A stretch of DNA of 10,675 nt from Desulfobulbaceae bacterium (GCA_024643445.1 JAHEMX010000082.1:1-10675), one strand, 5' to 3'. Counted from the stretch's first letter, positions 1 to 6,972 are shown. Made by a program: numbers and translations. Notes: generated by a model from the letters alone, not told the origin.

Positions 1-1224
1 GATGATGGAGTGGAGGACGTCAGCACCCCGGGCGGCATAGACCAGATGCGAGGGAATATTATACAGGGGGGTCAGGTGAGGCTGCTTAACATCAAGAACG
101 ATGAGATCAGCCTTTTTGCCGATAGCCAGCAAGCCGGTGCGATCGCTCGCTCCAAGAGCTGAAGCACCACCCCCGGTGGCCAGTCGAAGTGTCGTTTCAG
201 CATCCATGACGGTCGGGTCCATTGCCGCCGCTTTCTGGGCTTTGGCAAGACAGCTCATCTCCGAAAACAGGTCGGCATCATTAAAGGTTGCACCCGAGTC
301 GGTGCCGATCGATAGCGTGATTCCGCTGGCTAACAGCCTGGCAACGTCTGCGGTACCGGAGGCACGTTTCATGTTTGCCTCCTGGCAGAGGCTCGCTTTG
401 ACCTCCCGCCTGGCCAGCCGTTCGAAATCTGCCGGTTCCAGGTGCAGGGGGTGTGCGACAAGAGTCCTTTCATTGAGAAGCCCGAGTTCATCCAGGTATT
501 GCACCGATGTCCTGCCGCACCGTTTGCGGCAGCTTTGCGCCTCGTCTTTCGTTTCCGGGAGCGTGATGATCCAGAGGGTATTGTTTGCTTCAGCGGATGC
601 CTTGCTTTGTTTAAGCAGTTCGGGACTGCAGCTGCTAAGGTTCAGTGGCGCCACGGTGATGGTGACCAGCGGATGATCAGCGTAATCTCCGATCAGCTTA
701 CGGATAACGGAGAAGCTGTCTTCCCGCTGGACGGGGGAAAGAGAAGGGCTGTCGTATAAAGGTTCGCCAATCCAGCTTCTTATCCCTGCTTCGGCAGCTG
801 CCCGCGCCACTTCCCGGCTGAAAAAGGAGGCGTCGCAAAAACTGGTGGTGCCCGATTTTATCATTTCGGCAATGATGAGCCGCGCCCACTGATAGACCAT
901 TTCACGCGGCAGGTTCGACGCCAGCGGCAGCCTCTGCTCGATACTCCATTGCCCGCACGCCTGGTCGTCGGCCGGAGCACGGAAACAGGTCAATGAGGCA
1001 TGGGTATGCGTGTTCACCAGACCCGGCATGAGAAGGCCATGCGGTTCGTGGAGTTCAGCGGCTAAGGGATAGTGTTCCCGCAGTTCTGTTCGAGTGCCAA
1101 CGGCGCAGATCGAATCACCGGAGATCACCACCCCGCCATTTTTTATAACATCCTGCTGCCTGAAATTGGGTATCAGGTAGCTGCCTGAGACCAGGAGTTT
1201 TTCGGACGTGGAATGGTTTGCCAT
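1..1224 (-). CDS. Divergent amidohydrolase of the MTA/SAH deaminase (MtaD/TrzA) family, partial
   Basis: This gene starts at ATG 1224 and stays open to the left edge (408 residues seen; roughly the last 30 expected residues lie outside). Family landmarks in order: a beta-strand domain to about residue 65; PGLVNTHTHA with metal-type H73/H75; a GTTSFCD motif; LPETKDE with E224; VAHPLHL with H258; ANMKRASG; IGTDSG with D309; and a closing KKADLIVLD strand. In TM0936-type MTA/SAH deaminases this set binds a metal and deaminates S-adenosylhomocysteine or 5'-methylthioadenosine in the cytosol. Several key positions differ here: the His of the usual APHSPY motif is L194, the metal His before the xxET motif is T221, and the His of SHNP is L279. 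The family match is therefore safe, but activity and substrate are not. The start lies 9 bases after the upstream phosphorylase stop, and AGGGGG overlapping that stop serves as the ribosome-binding site, so the two are co-transcribed. Aminodeoxyfutalosine deaminase-like enzymes are an alternative. Confidence 0.85.
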   Translation of the reverse strand, partial: MANHSTSEKLLVSGSYLIPNFRQQDVIKNGGVVISGDSICAVGTRTELREHYPLAAELHEPHGLLMPGLVNTHTHASLTCFRAPADDQACGQWSIEQRLPLASNLPREMVYQWARLIIAEMIKSGTTSFCDASFFSREVARAAAEAGIRSWIGEPLYDSPSLSPVQREDSFSVIRKLIGDYADHPLVTITVAPLNLSSCSPELLKQSKASAEANNTLWIITLPETKDEAQSCRKRCGRTSVQYLDELGLLNERTLVAHPLHLEPADFERLARREVKASLCQEANMKRASGTADVARLLASGITLSIGTDSGATFNDADLFSEMSCLAKAQKAAAMDPTVMDAETTLRLATGGGASALGASDRTGLLAIGKKADLIVLDVKQPHLTPLYNIPSHLVYAARGADVLHSII

Positions 1225-1233
1225 GAAAGCCCC

Positions 1234-2082
1234 CTAGCAGCCGGGACCGTTATTGCTGATAATATCGATGACGAGCTTTTGGAGTTCAGGCCCGGTCCGG
1301 GCTGCAGTGGCGATGACGTCTTCAAGGCTGATCGGCTGGAAATTGTCAGGATCGTTGACGTTGGCAATGACAGATAGACCAAGCACCTGCATATTACCGT
1401 GCCGGGCGACAATCACTTCCGGTACCGATGACATGCCGACCGCATCGGCACCGCACTGCCTGAGCCAGCGGGTCTCGGCAGGTGTCTCCAGGCTTGGTCC
1501 CGGAACACAGACATAGATGCCGGTAACCACCTGTTTCAATCCGCACCGCCGGGCGCTGTCCAGCGCACCCTTGATCAGGAGAGGATGATAGGCTGCCGAC
1601 AGGTCGGGAAAGCGGGGACCCCATTCATCAATATTGGGTCCTCGCAGAGGATTCTCTCCGAGAAAGTTAAGATGATCACGAATAACCATGATGGTGCCGG
1701 GCTGGAAATGGGGATTCAGACCGCCTGCCGCGTTGGTGATTATTAAGGTTTTGATGCCCAGAAGTTGGAGGACCCTGACGGCAAAGGTGACCTGCCTGGT
1801 TGAATAGCCCTCGTAATAATGGAACCTGCCGGAAAGGGCAACGACAGGCTGCCCGCCGATACGGCCGACGATAAGTCTGCCCTGGTGGCTTTCTACCGTG
1901 GATTGCGGGAAAAACGGAATATCTTGGTAGGCGATGCTGAATTCGGTATCGATAGCCTCAGCAATCCCTCCCAGCCCGGTACCGAGCTGGATGGCAATCT
2001 TCGGGCGGCTGACAAAATAGTTACTGAGCGCTTCGGCACTCTGCTTAACCTGCCTCACATGGGAACCTGTATCGAGGCCCAT
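1234..2082 (-). CDS. Purine nucleoside phosphorylase (trimeric, PNP/MTAP family)
   Basis: The 282-residue protein has the usual length of trimeric PNP, which splits purine nucleosides with phosphate into free base and (deoxy)ribose-1-phosphate for salvage in the cytosol. Visible motifs: GTGLGG phosphate loop (T35 in place of the usual Ser), STVESHQG with H66, GRFHYYEGY (residues 85-93), ITNAAGGLN with A118, PGPSLETPAE with E199, GMSSVPE with M217, and N241. The E199/N241 pair is the 6-oxopurine (inosine/guanosine type) signature. Two pocket residues are unusual: L198 replaces the base-stacking Phe, and L253 replaces the His that contacts the ribose 5'-OH. The latter hints at a 5'-modified substrate such as 5'-methylthioinosine. 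Its ATG overlaps the thrC stop by one base (TAATG), implying translational coupling, and an MTA-deaminase-like gene follows after 9 bases. The classical MTAP motif with RHG and NYRAN is absent, so it is PNP-type by sequence. Confidence 0.93.
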   Translation of the reverse strand: MGLDTGSHVRQVKQSAEALSNYFVSRPKIAIQLGTGLGGIAEAIDTEFSIAYQDIPFFPQSTVESHQGRLIVGRIGGQPVVALSGRFHYYEGYSTRQVTFAVRVLQLLGIKTLIITNAAGGLNPHFQPGTIMVIRDHLNFLGENPLRGPNIDEWGPRFPDLSAAYHPLLIKGALDSARRCGLKQVVTGIYVCVPGPSLETPAETRWLRQCGADAVGMSSVPEVIVARHGNMQVLGLSVIANVNDPDNFQPISLEDVIATAARTGPELQKLVIDIISNNGPGC

Positions 2083-3479
2083 TATTCTTTGATGGCATGT
2101 TTATTGAGATACGACATGATTTCCTGTTGATCGGCGTCCATCACGACGCAGCGTCCTTCTCTGCCCATGATATCGGCGAGAACCGGCGGAAGGGTAAGCG
2201 GCCGGCCGATAGCCTTTTCAACGGTTTCCCCGAATTTTGCCGGGTGCGCGGTGGCAAGACAGATCATCGGTACTCCCTGGGTGCGATGGTTCATCGCAGC
2301 ATGGACACCGACGGCGGTATGGGGATCGAGAACATATTCATGCTTTTTATAGAAGGAGGCTATGGTATCCACCACCTCCTTATCAGAAATCGAGGTCGTC
2401 AGAAAATCGCGTTTGATGTGGCCCATGTAGTCCGAAAGGTCGAGACTTCCCGTCGTCTTGAAAGTCTGCATCGCCTCTTTAACCCGATCAGGTTCCTTGT
2501 CGAAGAGATAGTAGAGGTAGCGTTCGAAATTGGAGGCAGCCTGTATGTCCATCGACGGGCTGGAGGTCCTGACGACCTTTTTTAGCGAATAGTCGCCGGT
2601 TGCAACAAACCGGGACAGGATGTCGTTGGCATTGGTGGCCAGGATGAGCTTGCTGATAATACCTTCCGGCAGCATTCTCCTGGCGATAAACCCCGCAAAA
2701 ATATCCCCGAAATTTCCGGTGGGCACTGAAAACGCGGAGGCACTGTCTTTTTCATGTGCGGCGATATGCAGACAACAATGGACATAATAGACAACCTGAG
2801 CGAGTATCCTGGCCCAGTTTATTGAGTTAATGGCGCCAAGGCGGTGGGCGCGCTTGAATTCGATATCACCGAATATCTCTTTGACGATTTCCTGCCCGTC
2901 ATCGAAGGTGCCGTTGATGGCAATATTGAAGACGTTGTCATCGACGACGGTGGTCATCTGCTTTTCCTGGACCGGGCTGATCCGTTTGTGCGGGTGCAGA
3001 ATGAATATCTTGATCCGTTTTTTACCGCGAACGCCATAGATAGCCGCACTGCCGGTATCACCGGAGGTGGCCCCGAGGATATTCATGTATGAATCGTTTT
3101 TCTTGAGCAGATAGTCAAACAGGTTGCCGAGAAACTGGAGCGCAATGTCCTTGAAGGCCAGGGTCGGACCGTGAAAGAGTTCGAGGATATGGAGGTCACC
3201 CCGATGGATCAGGGGGGCAACATCATGGTGATCGAAGGATTCATAGGACTTGTTGATGAGCCCCTTCAGATCCGACACGGGAATATCGTCGATAAACCGT
3301 GACATGATTTGAAAGGCAAGCTTCTGATAGGTAAGCCCTTGCCAGGAATCAAATGTTTCCTTGTCTATCCGCGGTATTGCCCGCGGAAGCAGCAGACCGC
3401 CGTCTTCAGCCAGGCCGGACATGACTGCCTTGGAAAAACCAATAGGGGAAATCCCGCCTCGAGAACTAATATATTGCAT
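2082..3479 (-). CDS. thrC: Threonine synthase
   Basis: The 465-residue PLP enzyme converts O-phosphohomoserine to threonine and phosphate, the last step of threonine synthesis. The N-terminus (ISSRGGISPIGFSKAV, then GLAEDGGLLLP) is the standard opening of this family. HGPTLAFKD places the PLP lysine at K110, and LGATSGDTGSAA (from about residue 139) is the PLP/phosphate-binding loop. SVPTGNFGDIFAG and the late GRPLTLPPVLADI segment are also typical. The length fits the longer, E. coli-like class of threonine synthase rather than the short plant/archaeal-like class. An in-frame TGA lies 15 codons upstream with no ATG or GTG between, so the ATG at 3479 is the natural start although no Shine-Dalgarno sequence is visible before it. 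It follows rsfS after 89 bases and overlaps the phosphorylase start by one base, so it is probably mid-operon. Nothing looks damaged. Confidence 0.97.
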   Translation of the reverse strand: MQYISSRGGISPIGFSKAVMSGLAEDGGLLLPRAIPRIDKETFDSWQGLTYQKLAFQIMSRFIDDIPVSDLKGLINKSYESFDHHDVAPLIHRGDLHILELFHGPTLAFKDIALQFLGNLFDYLLKKNDSYMNILGATSGDTGSAAIYGVRGKKRIKIFILHPHKRISPVQEKQMTTVVDDNVFNIAINGTFDDGQEIVKEIFGDIEFKRAHRLGAINSINWARILAQVVYYVHCCLHIAAHEKDSASAFSVPTGNFGDIFAGFIARRMLPEGIISKLILATNANDILSRFVATGDYSLKKVVRTSSPSMDIQAASNFERYLYYLFDKEPDRVKEAMQTFKTTGSLDLSDYMGHIKRDFLTTSISDKEVVDTIASFYKKHEYVLDPHTAVGVHAAMNHRTQGVPMICLATAHPAKFGETVEKAIGRPLTLPPVLADIMGREGRCVVMDADQQEIMSYLNKHAIKE

Positions 3480-3568
3480 GTTGTTGATTGAACAGATGTC
3501 CAGTCGATATATGCTGCATCAGCCAGGATGAACAGTACATCTTATTCGCCGGATGCCGCTCGTTTTTC

Positions 3569-3949
3569 TCAGGTCGCAAGGTCAATCCGGGGAGCATCGT
3601 GCCAGAGACCTTCCAGATCGAAAAAGTTCCGTTGTTCATGATAAAATACATGGACGATTACGTCATCAAAATCAAGCAGTACCCACTTGCCTTCCTGGAG
3701 CCCTTCGGCCCGCGAAGTCTTTATGCGTTTGGAGCGCAATTCGTTTTCAATGGACTCGGCGAGTGCCTGGACATGCCGTGTTGAACGACCGCTCATAATG
3801 ACGAAATAGTCCGTGAATGAAGAGATTCCACGCAGGTCCAGGATAACGATGTCTTCGGCTTTTGCATCGGATGCGATGCGGGAGCAGGCTTGGGCGATTT
3901 CCTCGGCATCTGCCGAACGGTAGGCTTCTTTTAAACGATTCATATTCAC
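3569..3949 (-). CDS. rsfS: Ribosomal silencing factor RsfS (YbeB/Iojap family)
   Basis: This 126-residue protein matches the RsfS family across its length: an N-terminal helix, then AEDIVILDLRGISSFTDYFVIMSG (residues about 31-54, written here only as the landmark region), followed by GRSTRHVQALA, GLQEGKWVLLDFDDVIVHVF, and the terminal ending with LEGLW. RsfS binds ribosomal protein uL14 on the 50S subunit and blocks joining with the 30S subunit when nutrients are scarce. The longest frame opens with GTG at 3949, with an ATG two codons later at 3943; neither has a strong ribosome-binding site, so the exact start is open. It sits 25 bases behind topB and 89 bases ahead of thrC. In many bacteria rsfS lies beside nadD or rlmH, so this neighbourhood is less usual. 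Function is known from the family; there is nothing in the sequence to doubt it. Confidence 0.94.
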   Translation of the reverse strand: MNMNRLKEAYRSADAEEIAQACSRIASDAKAEDIVILDLRGISSFTDYFVIMSGRSTRHVQALAESIENELRSKRIKTSRAEGLQEGKWVLLDFDDVIVHVFYHEQRNFFDLEGLWHDAPRIDLAT

Positions 3950-3974
3950 TTAGTGCCGTTAATGGATGCAGGTG

Positions 3975-6437
3975 TCAACGCTTTTTTGTCTTTCCGGACG
4001 AATTTCGCGGTGGAAACTCAAAACTGATCGCGCCTTTTTTATCAATGAGAAGGTAAGCGTCGAAAGGCCTTCGTTTTTTCGATATGAAACCTTGAATCAG
4101 TGAGGTTTTTCCTGCCGTAAGCAACTGCTGCACATCATCGGCCGAGATCGGTTTGGACAGAATAACCTTGCTGATCCTCAGCCCGTTTTTATCGTCATTA
4201 TTCAGAGCCGATTCCGACATATAACCGACCGGTGTCTCATATACCGGTGTCTGATCGATCGGGGACAGGCCAAGTGATACATTTTGTTTTATGGCGCCGA
4301 TGTCAAGACTGTCGGTGGTGTCGGCAAAGAGAAAATCCACCTTGTTGTTCTTTAACTGGATCGAGGCAGTGAACGGTTTTCCTTTCTTTGACCTGAAATC
4401 GCTGAATGGACCGATGATTTCACCCTTAATCAGATCCACGACCTCGCTCTCATTCATGATCCTGCCGCCAAGGACTTTCCGTATGATAATTTTCCCATCA
4501 TCGCTGATATAGGTGGTTGGCGTTTCAAAAAAGATCTTTTTGTCTACCGGACTGAACGGGGCAGGCTTTCGTTCTTTTGCATCTTCGTACCCCCTGATAC
4601 GATCAGTGATTTGCCGGGTCAGGTCGCGTATCTGCTGCATGAACGCCGACCTGGTCAGGCTGCCTTTTAGAATCTGGTTCAGCTTGTATTCCCACTCTCC
4701 CGTCATTTCCGGTGAGGCAAGTACATCGATGTGCATTGCTTCGAGCAGCGACAGCAGATCGAAGGCCTTCCCGGTGGGGGCAAGTTCCTTGCCTTCCCGA
4801 ACCAGGTACTTGTCGGTAATCAGTTTTTCGATGATTGCAGCCCTGGTGGCAGGTGTGCCCAGGCCGCGCTCCTTCATGGCATCGGCAAGGTCCTCGTCTT
4901 CAATCAACTTGCCGGAATTCTCCATGGCCGAGAGCAGTGTCGCTTCACTGAAGCGGGGGGGCGGCTTGGTCTCGGTTTGTTCCTGCTTCAGCTCGGCACA
5001 GATTACCGGGACCCCGTCGGGCAGCGGTTCGAGCATCCCTTCACCTTTTTCGGACGAGCCCTGCAGGTAGACAGCCTTCCAGCCGGGATCCTGCAGTATT
5101 TTCCCTTCGGTAAGGAATTGTTCCGATTCTACAACCGATACCCTCTTGGTGTTGAGGTAACGGGCCGGCGGGAAAAAGACCGCCAGAAAGCGTTGAACCA
5201 CCATCCGGTAGATCTTCAGCTCAGCCTCGCTGAGATCAACGGCCAGCTTGTTGGTGGGTATGATGGCATGATGATCGGAAACCTTGGCATCGTTAAAAAT
5301 GCGCGGGTTTGACCGGATGTAGTTCTTCTCCAGAATGGTGGTGGCAAATTGAGCGAAGGTCCATTTCTGCTGGGTGGTGACAGTCGCTCTCACGGTTTGC
5401 TTGTAGTCCTGCGGTAAATAGCGGGAATCAGTTCTCGGATAGGTGAGCAGTTTATGGCGTTCATAGAGAGCCTGGGCGATACTCAGGGTGTTCTTTGCCG
5501 AAAACCCGAAACGTGAATTAGCTTCCCGCTGCAGGGAGGTGAGATCGTAGAGCTGCGGCGCGGCTTGGGTCGATTCCTTGACACTGTCTTCAACGACTGC
5601 GGTTTTCCCGGTACACTTCTCAATGATGGCGAGCGCCTTAGCCGGCTCCCAGATTCTGTCGGCCCGTTGATCCGATTGGGATTTGTCAGCAACAAATTCA
5701 GCGTCGACCCACTTGCCGGTGTAACGGTGTCCGTTAACGGCGAAGGTGGCGAGTAATAGCGAGTAGGGCGTGGGGACAAAGCTGAGCCTGACTCGTTCCC
5801 GTTTCACGAGAAGAGAAAGCGTCGGGGTCTGTACCCTGCCGCACGGCGTCTTGAAAAAACCGCCGAATCGGGAATTGTAGGCGGTAAGGGCCCGGGTCGC
5901 ATTGATGCCGATGAGCCAGTCGGATTCGGAGCGGCACAGGGCGGTGTCTTCCAGAGGGATCATATCCTCGTTTTCACGCAATGAAGCGAACCCTTTCTTG
6001 ATGGCGTCATCGGTCATGGACTGGAGCCAGAGCCGCTTCAGTTCCTTCTGGGCGACGGATTTGTTCCAGACATGGGACATGATGTACTTGAAGATAAGTT
6101 CACCCTCGCGGCCGGCATCGCAGGCGTTGATGATGGCGGTCACATCTTTTCGCCGGATGAGTTTCTGCAGGGCGTTGAATTGTGTCCTGGTCCCGTCAAG
6201 CACCTTGAGTGGAAACATTTCCGGCAGAATGGGCAGGTCGTCGCTATTCCACTTTTGATAGCGGGAATCCATTTCTTCAGGGTAGCAGATGGTGACCAGG
6301 TGGCCGATGGCATAGGACACGATATAGCTATCACTCTCATAATGGGTGCGGCTTTTCTTGAATGAACCGGGCAGGACCTTGGCCAGATCGCCGGCAACGC
6401 TCGGTTTTTCAGCTATAATTAATGTCTTGTCGGTCAT
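3975..6437 (-). CDS. topB: DNA topoisomerase III (type IA)
   Basis: The 820-residue type IA topoisomerase cuts one DNA strand and passes the other through, acting in decatenation and in resolving recombination intermediates. The toprim domain opens with LIIAEKPS (E10) and contains NACDAGREGELIF with D107 and E111. The CGRVQTPTL motif is at about residues 199-207. The active-site segment LLTYPRTDSRYL puts the DNA-linked tyrosine at Y333, and SDHHAIIPT and LGTPATRA follow. After about residue 625 there is no zinc finger. Instead two related segments (about 648-706 and 752-808), each carrying a G(F/P)..SKK..PF pattern, match the C-terminal repeats found in TopB relatives. The protein ends in a basic tail. 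An in-frame TAA five codons upstream fixes the ATG as the start, though no good Shine-Dalgarno is seen. It is the first gene of the minus cluster, with candidate promoters at 6495-6500 and 6587-6615. Confidence 0.96.
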   Translation of the reverse strand: MTDKTLIIAEKPSVAGDLAKVLPGSFKKSRTHYESDSYIVSYAIGHLVTICYPEEMDSRYQKWNSDDLPILPEMFPLKVLDGTRTQFNALQKLIRRKDVTAIINACDAGREGELIFKYIMSHVWNKSVAQKELKRLWLQSMTDDAIKKGFASLRENEDMIPLEDTALCRSESDWLIGINATRALTAYNSRFGGFFKTPCGRVQTPTLSLLVKRERVRLSFVPTPYSLLLATFAVNGHRYTGKWVDAEFVADKSQSDQRADRIWEPAKALAIIEKCTGKTAVVEDSVKESTQAAPQLYDLTSLQREANSRFGFSAKNTLSIAQALYERHKLLTYPRTDSRYLPQDYKQTVRATVTTQQKWTFAQFATTILEKNYIRSNPRIFNDAKVSDHHAIIPTNKLAVDLSEAELKIYRMVVQRFLAVFFPPARYLNTKRVSVVESEQFLTEGKILQDPGWKAVYLQGSSEKGEGMLEPLPDGVPVICAELKQEQTETKPPPRFSEATLLSAMENSGKLIEDEDLADAMKERGLGTPATRAAIIEKLITDKYLVREGKELAPTGKAFDLLSLLEAMHIDVLASPEMTGEWEYKLNQILKGSLTRSAFMQQIRDLTRQITDRIRGYEDAKERKPAPFSPVDKKIFFETPTTYISDDGKIIIRKVLGGRIMNESEVVDLIKGEIIGPFSDFRSKKGKPFTASIQLKNNKVDFLFADTTDSLDIGAIKQNVSLGLSPIDQTPVYETPVGYMSESALNNDDKNGLRISKVILSKPISADDVQQLLTAGKTSLIQGFISKKRRPFDAYLLIDKKGAISFEFPPRNSSGKTKKR

Positions 6438-6494
6438 AGAGTCGCGCTTTTATTTCGGATCAGGCGGATCGCACCAATCAGGGGTTACGGCAGT

Positions 6495-6500
6495 ATTATA
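6495..6500 (-). promoter_or_regulatory. Candidate -10 box for topB
   Basis: On the minus strand this is a perfect TATAAT, ending 57 bases before the topB start codon. The -35 position is weak: only TTTATT-like sequence lies 16 bases upstream. It is a plausible housekeeping -10 element but not proven. Confidence 0.4.
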
Positions 6501-6586
6501 TCCGTTTATAAGCCGGAATAAAGATGATAAAACAGGCCGGCCAGCATGGCTCATTCAGCCACAATGTTCAGATAAAGTTTTGAGAC

Positions 6587-6615
6587 GTTGTATTAACACC
6601 ATTGCTGTTTGTCAA
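6587..6615 (-). promoter_or_regulatory. Candidate sigma-70 promoter upstream of topB
   Basis: The minus strand reads TTGACA (6615-6610), a 17-base spacer, then TACAAC (6592-6587). The -35 is a perfect consensus, the spacing is ideal and the -10 matches 4 of 6 bases. It lies about 150 bases before topB, so it would give a long leader and would fire away from the tRNA/rimP cluster. Confidence 0.5.
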
Positions 6616-6686
6616 TTTTATTTTCGTCTTATCCGCCTGGGGTATTTCAAAAAAACACATAATAACATAAGTTTACAGGAAGTTTC

Positions 6687-6845
6687 ATGTTGTTCCCGAA
6701 TTTCCTGCCGCCACTGTTCGTTTCGTCTTGCCGCGCTTTCGGTGCTATCCGGGCATGTCTGCCCCCATCTTTTTTATTGCCACCGCCATCCTTTTCGCGC
6801 GACTGGACAGGACCAGGTGAGCGCAACTTCTTGACAATCGGGTAG
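6687..6845 (+). other. Doubtful small ORF, 52 codons
   Basis: An ATG at 6687 is preceded by AGGAAG at a good Shine-Dalgarno distance and opens a 52-codon frame ending in TAG at 6843-6845. The product would be rich in Pro, Leu, Phe and Ser with clusters such as LPPLF and LPPPS. It resembles no family I know, and its end overlaps the TTGACA element of the downstream promoter. I think it is more likely chance than a gene; a leader peptide is the main alternative. Confidence 0.15.
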
Positions 6846-6859
6846 AGTTGTGGTTACTT
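6831..6859 (+). promoter_or_regulatory. Candidate promoter for tRNA-Gly and the rimP-nusA-infB cluster
   Basis: A perfect TTGACA at 6831-6836 is followed 17 bases later by TTACTT (6854-6859), a poor -10 hexamer but preceded by TG at 6851-6852 as in extended -10 promoters. Transcription would begin roughly 15-20 bases before the tRNA. The -35 is clear and the position is right; the -10 is the weak point. Confidence 0.5.
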
Positions 6860-6882
6860 GTATGGGTTTAGGCTGGATACAG

Positions 6883-6958
6883 GCGGGCATAGCTCAGTTG
6901 GTAGAGCGCGAGCTTCCCAAGCTTGAGGTCGCGAGTTCGAACCTCGTTGCCCGCTCCA
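6883..6958 (+). tRNA. tRNA-Gly (anticodon CCC), CCA encoded
   Basis: The sequence folds into a complete cloverleaf. The 7-bp acceptor stem (6883-6889 with 6948-6954) is perfectly paired. The D arm is GCTC/GAGC (6892-6895, 6904-6907). The anticodon stem CGAGC/GCTTG encloses TTCCCAA, giving anticodon CCC at 6916-6918, which reads glycine GGG codons. The variable loop is AGGTC, the T arm is GCGAG/CTCGT around TTCGAAC, the discriminator base is T, and CCA (6956-6958) is encoded in the gene. It stands alone at the head of the rimP-nusA-infB cluster, about 160 bases before rimP, with a terminator between. All invariant bases I can check are present, so it should be functional. Confidence 0.97.
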
Positions 6959-6972
6959 CGGAAATGGTTGTC

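Larger units (their letters stand above)
6438..6830. other. Divergent intergenic region without a convincing gene
   Basis: This stretch separates the two outward-facing clusters. It is AT-rich from about 6480 to 6690 and pyrimidine-rich on the plus strand from about 6690 to 6800. I find candidate minus-strand promoter elements (listed separately), an 8-base palindrome GGCCGGCC near 6537-6544, a short hairpin at 6751-6764 with a T-run five bases later, and one doubtful 52-codon ORF at 6687-6845. No recognisable RNA family, repeat array or protein domain was seen. Confidence 0.6.

Noticed and set aside
541..660. Frameshift explaining the missing His residues in the amidohydrolase
   Set aside because: The surrounding motifs (APxxxxSCS and LPETKDE) remain aligned in the same frame, so the changes are substitutions, not a local frame slip.
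101..676. 191-codon plus-strand frame
   Set aside because: It lies opposite the amidohydrolase frame, which has clear family motifs; the plus-strand translation is low-complexity Ser/Ala/Arg with no domain.
3480..3568. Separate promoter for thrC in the rsfS-thrC gap
   Set aside because: Only a weak TATATC with a poor -35 (TGTTCA) is visible, and no terminator is seen, so operon read-through is the simpler view.
4513..5312. Plus-strand frames of 185 and 193 codons opposite topB
   Set aside because: They overlap each other and the well-supported topoisomerase frame; no domain signal.
6537..6544. GGCCGGCC palindrome as an operator
   Set aside because: Eight bases with no second copy nearby and no regulator gene in the window; expected by chance in GC-rich DNA.
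6751..6776. Possible terminator: GGGCA-TGTC-TGCCC hairpin and T-run
   Set aside because: The stem has only 5 bp and the six T begin five bases after it, so it is a poor intrinsic terminator, and no upstream plus-strand gene needs one.
6346..6834. 162-codon plus-strand frame across the topB start and intergenic region
   Set aside because: It begins antisense to topB, has no family resemblance, and its composition changes where it leaves topB; more likely a chance open frame.
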